Shown piece after piece: positions 8,529-15,499 of a DNA stretch of 64,000 nt. A program made the translations under genes and the position numbers. Under the pieces are notes generated by a model. That model was not told where the DNA came from and did no database searches. It saw only the letters and a list, made by a program, of their open reading frames with translations. Source of the stretch: UBA4636 sp963650915 (GTDB taxonomy: Bacteria > Bacillota > Clostridia > Christensenellales > Borkfalkiaceae); contig CAVJMJ010000013.1 in assembly GCA_963650915.1 (NCBI GenBank), positions 10,591-74,590 of the forward strand, given 5' to 3'. Numbering within the stretch: the stretch's first letter is position 1; every line of letters begins with the position of its first letter.

Positions 8529-9086
8529 ATGAGAAAAAATTTCGGTTCTAAAACGTGGCTGTTCCCCATGCCCGTTTTGATAATCGCAACTTACGACGAA
8601 AAAGGTAACCCCGACGTCATGAACGCCGCTTGGGGCGGAATAGTAGAGGAAAACACTATCGGTATTTGTCTTTCCGAAAGCCATAAAACGACTAAAAATA
8701 TTGCCGTAAACAAGGCGTTTACGGTAAGCGTTGCAGACGCTCGACACGTTACGGAAGAGGACTACGTCGGTATAGTTTCCCAAAACGACGATAAGGGTAA
8801 ATTTGAAAAATCCGGCTTTACGGCGGAAAAAAGTCCTTTCGTCAACGCACCTATAATAAAGGAACTTCCTATGGCACTCGAATGCAGTTACATTAAAACG
8901 ACCGAAGACGGGCTTGTTATGGGAAAAATCGTAAACGTTTCTTGCGACGAAGATTATTTAACGAACGGAAAAATAGACCCCGCTCTTCTTCGTCCCATAA
9001 CTTTTGACCCGATTAACGCAAAATATATCGAGCTCGGAAGCGTCGTAGGAAACGCATTTTCGGACGGTAAAAAATTAAAGAAATAA
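8529..9086 (+). CDS. Flavin reductase family (FMN-binding split-barrel) protein
   Basis: 185 aa, with AAGGAGG at 8515-8521 before the ATG. The fold is recognisable by WLFPMPVLIIATYDEKGNPDVMNAAWGGI near the start, the ICLSESHKTTKNIAVNKAFTVSVAD core and the LECSYIKTTEDGLVMGKIVNV barrel strand. Members bind FMN and act as NAD(P)H:flavin reductases or iron-flavoprotein partners. The enzyme should be cytoplasmic. Substrate and partner are not evident; the adjacent genes are lipoproteins and give no pathway hint. Confidence 0.85.
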   Translation: MRKNFGSKTWLFPMPVLIIATYDEKGNPDVMNAAWGGIVEENTIGICLSESHKTTKNIAVNKAFTVSVADARHVTEEDYVGIVSQNDDKGKFEKSGFTAEKSPFVNAPIIKELPMALECSYIKTTEDGLVMGKIVNVSCDEDYLTNGKIDPALLRPITFDPINAKYIELGSVVGNAFSDGKKLKK

Positions 9087-9142
9087 AAAAATAGGCAATA
9101 ACGAAAAGCCCTCTATAAGCCGATTATCGCCATAAAAATGTA

Positions 9143-9188
9143 AAAATTAGCCATTGCCTTGAAACCAAGGCAGTGGCTAATTTTAGAT
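9143..9188 (+). terminator. Terminator of the flavin reductase gene
   Basis: AAAATTAGCCA..TGCCTT and AAGGCA..TGGCTAATTTT form a long stem around a gaaacc loop, ending in TTTT. Confidence 0.78.
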
Positions 9189-9260
9189 GTCAAAGCAAAG
9201 AAAAAAAAGAAGTTAGTTTGGTATTATCCAAAAACCGAAAAGTTCATTTGACGCAAAAAA

Positions 9261-9295
9261 AGCCCTGCCTTGAAACCAAGGCAGGAGCTAATTTT
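9261..9295. terminator. Second, related hairpin with the same loop
   Basis: GCCCTGCCTTG and CAAGGCAGGAGC pair around the same gaaac loop as the hairpin at 9143-9188. A TTTT run lies on the plus side and an A-run (read as T on minus) on the other. It probably ends the minus-strand lipoprotein transcript. Confidence 0.65.
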
Positions 9296-9328
9296 ATGTT
9301 TTATAGGAGTAGAAAGACGATAACGGAT

Positions 9329-10504
9329 TTAGCCTTCGCTGCTTTCGGTTGAAGGAGCAAGCGTCGTCCAGTAATTGTTGTTGATGTAAATAAGGTTTTC
9401 CTTATTGAAAGCGTCTTCGAAGTTCTTTTTGGTGTCTTCTACCGCTTTATCGATGGTGCCTTGTAAATCGCTTATCGTGATATTCAAAGTGCTGACGATG
9501 GCGTCAATCGCGCTTTTGGCGGTAGACAAAGTCGAATCGATGGTAGCGTTGATGGTGTTCAAAGAATTCGTCGCAAATTGTTTTGCCGATTCCAAAACCT
9601 TTAAAGCCGATTGATAAGCCGAATCGAAAGTAGCCAAAGTTTCTTCGGAAGCACCTTCGAGTCTTGCTTGCAAAAGTTCTTTCTTGGCAGAAATTACTTG
9701 TTGCATTTTCAAATAATAATCGCTCGTGGTGTCAAGGAATTTTTCTTTATAAACTTCTTTATAGTTATTTATGGCAGACAAAACGTTGTTAAGTTGTGCC
9801 TGAGCGGCGGTAAGTGCTGCGGAAACGACACCTAACGTGTCTTGTGCTTTTATCGCGTCGATGTAAGCGTTGAGTTGGGCTTCTCTTATTTCGAGAGCGC
9901 GTTCTGCGTAGTAATAATCTTTAAGTTCCTGACTCTTTAAGTTTTCGGTTTCCTTTCTCGATTCTTCCAAGAGTTTCAAAAGTTCTTCCTGAGTTTTTGC
10001 TTTTACGTTGTCTACGTCGAGTTCTCTCATGCAGTCCGTAACCAAAGTTTCGAGATCTTCTTTGGAAATAGTTTGGAAATTGAAGTTTACGTTGACGTTT
10101 ACCTCGGGAAGACTTGCAATATAGTCTTGAGCCTTTTTGGTTACGTCGTCGTAAAGTTTTTGAGCGTCGTCGCCGGAAACGGAAATCTTAACGTTGTTTT
10201 CGCCCGCTTTTACTTCGCCTTCGAGTAAAAATCCGTCTTCAACGGAAACGTTTAAAAATGCGTTTACCGCCTCGTCTGCGGTTTTACCTACAAAGTTTGC
10301 CTTTGCGATAACGTAGTTACCTTCGTCGTTCATGGCGTTTACGGTAACGACTTTGTTGTCTCCGTCAAGTATAAACTCGACTTGCGGGTTGAGTTCAACC
10401 GTCATGACCTTTGATTCTTTATTATCGCCCGAGCAAGCCGTAAGAGGCATGCAAACGGCAAAAGCCAAAACCAAAGTGAGTAAAAGTGCTGTGATCTTTT
10501 TCAT
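9329..10504 (-). CDS. Lipoprotein with an RsgI-like extracellular domain and helical C-terminal part
   Basis: 391 aa; GAGGT precedes the start. The signal peptide ends in a lipobox (PLTAC, Cys 24). Residues ~33-95 (MTVELNPQVEFILDGDNKVVTVNAMNDEG..., then FVGKTADEAVNAFL) match the pattern of the extracytoplasmic domain of RsgI-type anti-sigma factors (VDVNPSIEL...VLSV.ALN..G). Residues ~150-380 are Ala/Leu/Lys-rich, predicted long helices reminiscent of apolipoprotein or phasin coiled coils. There is no N-terminal cytoplasmic anti-sigma segment, so this is not a standard RsgI. I infer a secreted structural or ligand-binding module. Confidence 0.7.
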   Translation of the reverse strand: MKKITALLLTLVLAFAVCMPLTACSGDNKESKVMTVELNPQVEFILDGDNKVVTVNAMNDEGNYVIAKANFVGKTADEAVNAFLNVSVEDGFLLEGEVKAGENNVKISVSGDDAQKLYDDVTKKAQDYIASLPEVNVNVNFNFQTISKEDLETLVTDCMRELDVDNVKAKTQEELLKLLEESRKETENLKSQELKDYYYAERALEIREAQLNAYIDAIKAQDTLGVVSAALTAAQAQLNNVLSAINNYKEVYKEKFLDTTSDYYLKMQQVISAKKELLQARLEGASEETLATFDSAYQSALKVLESAKQFATNSLNTINATIDSTLSTAKSAIDAIVSTLNITISDLQGTIDKAVEDTKKNFEDAFNKENLIYINNNYWTTLAPSTESSEG

Positions 10505-11151
10505 TGTTTTTTTACCTCGTAAATTATTTTTTCGGTAACGGAAACGATTGATTCGTTTTCGTTCTTTCGCTTAATATATACCCGAAAAGTCTCAATCGTT
10601 TGAAGAAATTTCAAAAAAATTCGTAATTTCTACAGGTTTTCGTAAATTGTAAAAATTATCCTTTCGTAAAGGCGTAAAAATCGCTTTTATGAAAAATCGC
10701 TTGTCGTCAAGCAATATATAATTAAGGAAACGGCTAATCTAAATTGCGTAAAAGTATGAACGAAATCGTGTAAATGGTTGACTTAAAAAATACCGTTAAA
10801 CTTCGTCAAAAATCGAAAATACAGGTTCTCAAAAGGTGAGCGGAAAATATAGCAAAAAATCAGATTGCGTAAAAGTTTACATTTCAAACAACCTAAAAGC
10901 GAGTCAACACGGCGGGTAAAGTCTACCGACAAACTTGCAAACGATTTTTGAATTACACGGCTATTATAACGATAAAACGCCGAATTATCTAAACTTATAC
11001 ATACAATTTAAAATTCATCCCAAAAAAATCTGCCTCATACGTTTTATAAACCTGCAAGCATCTTTTTCGGAATAAAAGGACACACCGAATTCCTTTTGCC
11101 CTTTCGGGCTTCGGAATTCGGTGTAATCGTCAAAGTAATTTTTTTATTTTT
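10505..11151. other. 647-bp gene-free region
   Basis: AT-rich and without a plausible coding frame. On the minus strand a possible promoter (TTCAAA, 18 bp, TATATA near 10575-10605) would serve the lipoprotein. Small hairpins occur at about 10691-10706 (GCTTG/CAAGC) and around 10660. I compared it by eye with common riboswitch and 6S/SRP patterns and saw no match. Confidence 0.5.
11082..11124 (-). terminator. Terminator of the MerR gene
   Basis: ACACCGAATTCC and GGAATTCGGTGT are perfect 12-bp arms with a nested GCCC/GGGC stem. Read on the minus strand the hairpin is followed by GTCCTTTTATT. Confidence 0.75.
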
Positions 11152-11613
11152 TTATTTCACGGTTCTTGGTGCCGTACGCAATTCTTGTCGGATTTTCCGA
11201 AAACGTTCAGGGACTTCGGAAAGTTCCATTTTTTGCGGTGCGTCTACGGTACCCGCGTCCTTTGCGGTTTCGTAATACCAGCATTTGTAGTCCACCATTT
11301 CCATAGTGTGCTGTAATTCTGCCATTCGCTCCTTTAAAACTTCCTGCTGATGCCGAAACATTGAAAGCCGAAGATCGATGGTACCGTCGCCTTGCAGTGC
11401 CATTTCTATATACCGTCTGATGTCTTTGATTGACATTCCGGCTTTTTTCATACAGCCGATTACTTGCAACCATTCAATATCCGATTCCCGAAATATACGG
11501 ATACCGCCGGAGGAACGCTCCACAAACGGCAAAAGCCCCTCCTTGTCGTAGTAGCGCAGAGTGGATGTCGTGACACCCAGCAATTTTGCCATTTCTCCGA
11601 CCGTGTAAGTCAT
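11152..11613 (-). CDS. MerR-family transcriptional regulator
   Basis: 153 aa. The N-terminal winged HTH (YTVGEMAKLLGVTTSTLRYYDKEGLLPF, then GGIRIFRESDIEWLQVIGCMKKAGMSIKDI) is a clear MerR signature, followed by a coiled-coil dimerisation helix and a short C-terminal effector region. The tail lacks metal-binding Cys pairs, so an organic or redox-type effector is more likely. It is transcribed away from the redox cassette and shares with it an intergenic promoter with an unusually long spacer. Relatives often control adjacent aldo/keto reductase and flavodoxin genes. Confidence 0.92.
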   Translation of the reverse strand: MTYTVGEMAKLLGVTTSTLRYYDKEGLLPFVERSSGGIRIFRESDIEWLQVIGCMKKAGMSIKDIRRYIEMALQGDGTIDLRLSMFRHQQEVLKERMAELQHTMEMVDYKCWYYETAKDAGTVDAPQKMELSEVPERFRKIRQELRTAPRTVK

Positions 11614-11657
11614 ATAAAAAATTCCTCCGATTTTTTTAAAATTTTCTCAAAAAATCC

Positions 11658-11688
11658 TTGACTTAAAGTTAACTTTAAGTTGTAAGAT
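11658..11688 (+). promoter_or_regulatory. MerR-type promoter/operator of the redox cassette
   Basis: TTGACT at 11658-11663 and TAAGAT at 11683-11688 are 19 bp apart, the stretched spacing typical of MerR-activated promoters. The spacer holds the perfect 20-bp palindrome ACTTAAAGTTAACTTTAAGT (11661-11680). Activated MerR would twist the spacer to bring the boxes into phase. Confidence 0.85.
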
Positions 11689-11756
11689 AAACGTGAAGTC
11701 CGAAAACAGTATACTTCAAAACAAAGAATCTGTCAACCGTAAGGAGAAAATTAGAA

Positions 11757-11936
11757 ATGAACAGACCGTATATTTTCTGCCACATGATGACCGCTTTGGA
11801 CGGAAAAATCACGGGCGATTACGCGGAAGCGGTCGGAAACGGCACGGTGGCAGAGGAAAGCCCGTGCACCTTAGGTAATAAGGGGCGAGGAAAAGGACTT
11901 TTTGAGAGCGATGGGTCGGGCTTCACGCCGAAATAG
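11757..11936 (+). pseudogene. Truncated RibD/dihydrofolate-reductase-like gene
   Basis: A 59-codon frame preceded by AAGGAG at 11741. MNRPYIFCHMMTALDGKITG is the characteristic start of RibD C-terminal/DHFR-like reductases (usually ~230-250 aa) found in MerR-aldo/keto-reductase clusters. After about residue 38 the sequence no longer matches the family and stops. An internal deletion probably joined the start to the end of another frame. It is the first gene behind the MerR promoter. About 70 bp of imperfect repeats (GGAAGYTTTTTCCGT, at 11948 and 11979) lie between it and the cupin gene. Confidence 0.6.
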
Positions 11937-12042
11937 ATAAAGGTCATGGAAGCTTTTTCCGTACGCTTGCGCTTCACGGAAGTTTTTTCCGTTCGACTGC
12001 GCTATACAGTCAATCGATAATTTTTCACGGGAGGTATTTATT

Positions 12043-12474
12043 ATGAAATACGAAAACAAAGAACAATTCGAAAAAATCAACATATTCGGCACGGGAGCGG
12101 AAAATACCGCATTTGCTCGGTATTTTATCGGAGATTCTTTTTTAAATCCTTTGACAGCCCCTGATAGCGGTCTGTTTGCCGCCAACGTGACATTCGAGCC
12201 GAGGTGCCGTAATAATTGGCATATTCACCATGCTACTAAGGGCGGAGGACAGCTTCTTATCTGCACGGCAGGCGAGGGTTGGTATCGGGAGGAAGGCAAG
12301 GATGCTGTCAGTCTTCATGAGGGTAGCGTCGTGATGATTCCCGCAAACGTCAAGCACTGGCACGGAGCGAAAAAGGATAGTTGGTTCAGCCACATCGCCG
12401 TGGAAGTTCCCGGCGAGAATTGTCGAAACGAGTGGTGCGAACCGGTATCCGATGAAGAATACGCAAAGTTATAA
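12043..12474 (+). CDS. Cupin-domain protein
   Basis: 143 aa, GGAGG upstream. The cupin motifs are clear: NNWHIHHATKGGGQLLICTAGEGWYREEG (motif 1 with metal-ligand His residues) and VMIPANVKHWHGAKKDSWFSHIAVE (motif 2). Such small cupins accompany carboxymuconolactone-decarboxylase genes and are often annotated together as one functional unit. Likely a metal-dependent cytoplasmic enzyme of unknown substrate. It is 17 nt from the next gene in the MerR cassette. Confidence 0.88.
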   Translation: MKYENKEQFEKINIFGTGAENTAFARYFIGDSFLNPLTAPDSGLFAANVTFEPRCRNNWHIHHATKGGGQLLICTAGEGWYREEGKDAVSLHEGSVVMIPANVKHWHGAKKDSWFSHIAVEVPGENCRNEWCEPVSDEEYAKL

Positions 12475-12491
12475 AAGGAGGATATAAAAAA

Positions 12492-12827
12492 ATGTCGATA
12501 AAACAGACGGCTGGCAGAGATGCCCTTGGTAAATTCGCACCGAAATTTGCGGAACTGAATGACGACGTACTGTTCGGCGAGGTTTGGAGCAGAGAGGATA
12601 AACTCTCTCTACGCGACCGTTCGCTCGTAACGGTAGTCACGTTGATGGCGCAAGGCTTGACGGACGAGAGTTTTCGCTACCACCTTTTAACGGCGAAGAA
12701 AAACGGCATCACAAGGGAAGAACTTGCGGAGATCGTGACTCACGCAGCCTTCTATTGCGGTTGGCCGAAAGCGTGGGCGGTGTTCCGCATTGCAAAAGAA
12801 ATTTGGAATGAGGAGGACGAAAAATGA
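12492..12827 (+). CDS. Carboxymuconolactone decarboxylase family protein
   Basis: 111 aa. The family pattern is visible: F...NDDVLFGEVWSRED.LSLRDRSLVTVVTLMAQG, and EELAEIVTHAAFYCGWPKAWAVF at the C-terminus. The redox CxxC of the AhpD branch is absent (only one Cys), so it resembles the PcaC-like branch more than the peroxidase-reducing one. AAAGGAGG precedes the start. The stop overlaps the aldo/keto reductase start by 4 nt, so translation is coupled. Part of the MerR-controlled redox cassette. Confidence 0.9.
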   Translation: MSIKQTAGRDALGKFAPKFAELNDDVLFGEVWSREDKLSLRDRSLVTVVTLMAQGLTDESFRYHLLTAKKNGITREELAEIVTHAAFYCGWPKAWAVFRIAKEIWNEEDEK

Positions 12828-13693
12828 TCTTGAATGAAACCTATACGCTTACAAGCGGCGTTCGGATCCCAAAACTCGGGCTCGGTACATGGTTTATCGA
12901 TGATGATAAGGCGGCGGATGTCGTTCGTACGGCGGTCAAACAGGGTTATCGCCTGATCGATACCGCACAAGCTTACGGCAACGAGGGAGGTGTCGGCGAG
13001 GGCGTGCGCACTTGCGGCGTTTCGCGGGCGGAGCTGTTTGTCGCAAGCAAAGTGGCGGCAGAACTGAAAACCTACGCATCTGCGGCAAGGTCTGTTGACG
13101 AGACGTTGCAAAAGACGGGGCTTGACTATCTTGACCAGATGATTATTCACTCTCCGCAGCCCTGGAGAGAGTTCGGCACGGAGAAACGCTATTTTGAAGA
13201 AAATAAAGAGGTCTGGCGTGCGTTGGAAGATGCGCAGACTGCGGGCAAAGTCAAGGTCATCGGCGTTTCCAACTTTTTGAAAGAAGATCTTGAAAATTTG
13301 CTCGGTTACTGTCGGGTAAAGCCGATGGTCAACCAAATTCTGTTGCACGTCGGCAACACCGATTTTGCGTTGGCGGACTTTTGTAAAGCACAGGGCATTT
13401 TGGTTGAAGCGTATTCTCCCATTGCCCACGGTGAGGCACTGAAAAATCCGATCGTTGCGGAGATGGCAAAAAAGTACGGTGTGTCTGCCGCCCGACTCTG
13501 TATCCGTTATGTGCTTCAGCTCGGAGCCGTTGCTCTTCCCAAAACGGCAAACCCCGAGCATATGGCAAATAATGCGGATGTGGATTTCAACATTTCCGAC
13601 GAAGATATGGAAACGCTCAAAAATACGGAGCGCGTTACGGATTACGGTCAATTCAACATATTTCCCGTATTCGGCGGAAAGCCGTTGGCATAA
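12824..13693 (+). CDS. Aldo/keto reductase
   Basis: 289 aa with the usual family length. The catalytic tetrad is recognisable: Asp and Tyr in LIDTAQAYGNE, Lys in ASKV, and His in MIIHSPQPW. The NADPH-binding end shows VALPKTANPEHMANN. The reaction is NAD(P)H-dependent reduction of an aldehyde or ketone in the cytoplasm. The codons (CTG, CGC, GGC rich) differ from the flanking chromosome, in line with transfer of the whole cassette. It overlaps its upstream neighbour by 4 nt and is 13 nt from the flavodoxin gene. Confidence 0.93.
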   Translation: MILNETYTLTSGVRIPKLGLGTWFIDDDKAADVVRTAVKQGYRLIDTAQAYGNEGGVGEGVRTCGVSRAELFVASKVAAELKTYASAARSVDETLQKTGLDYLDQMIIHSPQPWREFGTEKRYFEENKEVWRALEDAQTAGKVKVIGVSNFLKEDLENLLGYCRVKPMVNQILLHVGNTDFALADFCKAQGILVEAYSPIAHGEALKNPIVAEMAKKYGVSAARLCIRYVLQLGAVALPKTANPEHMANNADVDFNISDEDMETLKNTERVTDYGQFNIFPVFGGKPLA

Positions 13694-13706
13694 GGAGAAA
13701 AGTAAA

Positions 13707-14183
13707 ATGAGAACGTTGATTTTGTATTATTCTTACGGTGGCAATACAAAGCGCATTGCCGAAATGATTCAAAAAGAAATCGGTGGAGATATTGCCCGTA
13801 TAGATACGGTCGTTCCCTACGACGGCGATTACGATAGTGTCGTCGAGCGGGGAAAGCGTGAAAACGCAGAGGGTTATTGCCCTAAACTGAAACCGCTTCA
13901 CGTCGATTTAACTGCTTACGATACAATCGTTTTGGGTTCTCCCGTGTGGTGGTATACCTATGCACCCGCTATGCACGGTTTTTTGAACCGGACCGATTTG
14001 AGCGGAAAAACTATTTATCCCTTTGCTACCAACGGCGGTTGGCTCGGACATACGTTGAAAGACTTTGAGAAAAACTGCAACGGTGCGATTGTAAAACAAG
14101 GACTCGGTGTGCGGTTCGATGAATCGACACTCCGTACTTCGGAGGAAGAAATTCTGAGATGGATTAAAAAGATTCACGAATAA
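13707..14183 (+). CDS. Flavodoxin
   Basis: 158 aa from the ATG at 13707, with AAGGAG upstream. The frame is open further upstream, but only as a shadow of the aldo/keto reductase. The FMN phosphate-binding loop is visible in LILYYSYGGNTKRIA, and the flavin-stacking loops as GSPVWWYTYAPAMHGFL and ATNGGWLGHTLKDF. It should carry electrons to or from the neighbouring reductases. Last gene of the MerR cassette; a terminator follows at 14246. Confidence 0.92.
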   Translation: MRTLILYYSYGGNTKRIAEMIQKEIGGDIARIDTVVPYDGDYDSVVERGKRENAEGYCPKLKPLHVDLTAYDTIVLGSPVWWYTYAPAMHGFLNRTDLSGKTIYPFATNGGWLGHTLKDFEKNCNGAIVKQGLGVRFDESTLRTSEEEILRWIKKIHE

Positions 14184-14245
14184 TAAGTCTGCGATCTTCA
14201 AAATCTATCGCAAAAAGCAAAGGCTCGGGACTATAAAAAATAATA

Positions 14246-14285
14246 ACAGAGCGTTTCGGCAGTTTGTCGGAAGGCTCTGTTTTTC
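14246..14285 (+). terminator. Terminator of the MerR redox cassette
   Basis: ACAGAGCGTTTC pairs with GGAAGGCTCTGT (one bulge) and is followed by TTTTTC. Confidence 0.78.
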
Positions 14286-14462
14286 AATGCGGGTACTCAT
14301 AGGAATTTGTTTGCTGTTTAGCAAGAAAATTACGGTTACCGCCCGCCGATTTTAGCAAGTGCATCTGCACTTATCGTGCTTGATATTCTTTAAAATCGTA
14401 TTCTTCACGTTCTCGGCATCTCGTAAATCCTTTTGAAAGTTCAGACTTTTTCATCAAAACTA

Positions 14463-14491
14463 TTGACTCGAACCTGTGTTTTTGATATACT
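14463..14491 (+). promoter_or_regulatory. Extended -10 promoter of the second Bro-N gene
   Basis: TTGACT at 14463-14468, a 17-bp spacer and TATACT at 14486-14491 with an upstream TG (TGATATACT). Confidence 0.75.
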
Positions 14492-14609
14492 GCCATCAAG
14501 TAGACAGCGTAGCGGTGCCTTAAAGTCGCCGACAAAGCGACGTCTTTTAAAGATAACGTTATGCAAACAATCTAAAGAAAAGAGAAAAGTAGATAAAAGG
14601 AAAAATCGC

Positions 14610-15447
14610 ATGGAAAACAAAATCAAAGTTTTTGAGAATAAAGAGATCAGAACTCTTTGGAACGCCGATGAAGAAGAATGGTATTTTTCGGTCGTCGATA
14701 TCGTCGGTGTTTTGACCGATAGTCCAAATCCTCGAAAGTATTGGTCTGTCCTCAAAACGAGGCTGAAAGCAGAAGGAAGTGAAGTGACTACAAATTGTAG
14801 TCAGTTGAAAATGCTTGCCCCGGACGGAAAAATGCGAGAAACCGATTGCCTCGACACGAAAGGCGTTTTACGTCTTGTTCAGTCGATTCCGTCACCGAAA
14901 GCAGAGCCTTTCAAAATGTGGCTTGCCAAAGTGGGAAGCGAAAGGCTTGACGAAATAGCCGATCATGAAAAGGCAATACTTCGCGGTGCGGATTATTATA
15001 GGGCAAAAGGTTACACGGAAGGTTGGATAAATCAAAGACTTCAAACTATAGAAAATGCGTAAAAAACTGACCGACGAATGGAAAGAACGAGGTGTAGAGG
15101 AAGGAAAAGAATGCGCAATTTTAACCGATGAAATGACCAAGGCTTGGAGCGGAATGTCCGTCAAAGAATACAAAGAACTCAAAGGCTTGAAGAAAGAAAA
15201 CCCGAGAGATAATATGACGGATATCGAACTCGTTTTGAATATGCTTGCCGAAGTTACGACAACGACGCTTTCAAAAAAGGAGCAACCGCAAACCTTTCAA
15301 GAAAATCGTTCGGTAGCAAAACGCGGAGGCAAATTTGCGGGAGACACCCGCAAACGATTTGAAGAAGAAATCGGAGGAAAGGTAATTTCTCCGCTTAACG
15401 CAAGCGATAAAAAGGCACTTGAAGTAAAAGATACAACCGACGAATAA
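14610..15447 (+). pseudogene. Frameshifted second Bro-N antirepressor-like gene
   Basis: It starts with the same MENKIKVFEN as the copy at 1139 and is close to it along its length. The first frame runs to 15062 and ends ..QTIENA. The remainder (RKKLTDEWKERGVEEGK... to 15447) lies in the next frame. At the junction this copy reads GAAAATGCG where the first copy reads GAAATGCG, so one extra A in an A-run breaks the gene. The N-terminal recognition part differs (TDSPNPRKYWSVLKTRL against TNSDYQVARNYWKVLRKRL), so the copies are diverged paralogs, not a recent duplication. A sequencing error in the A-run is possible. Confidence 0.8.
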
Positions 15448-15499
15448 ATATAATTTTTGTAATCGATAAGTTATGTAATCATCTATAAAAGGTATTCTT

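Larger units (their letters stand above)
14184..14609. other. 426-bp gene-free region between the redox cassette and the second Bro-N gene
   Basis: Holds the cassette terminator, a small GTGCA/TGCAC hairpin near 14360, a minus-strand 27-codon frame ending in EYDFKEYQAR (not recognised), and the promoter of the Bro-N copy. Otherwise nothing is seen. Confidence 0.5.

Noticed and set aside
10505..11151. Riboswitch or small RNA
   Set aside because: Only weak scattered hairpins; no match to patterns I know.
12752..13651. 299-codon minus-strand frame
   Set aside because: Shadow of the aldo/keto reductase and CMD genes, whose motifs are unambiguous.
14440..14480. Reverse-strand GGTTCGAGTC resembling a tRNA T-loop or attachment site
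   Set aside because: No pairing T-arm, anticodon arm or acceptor stem around it; the same bases form a good -35/-10 promoter.
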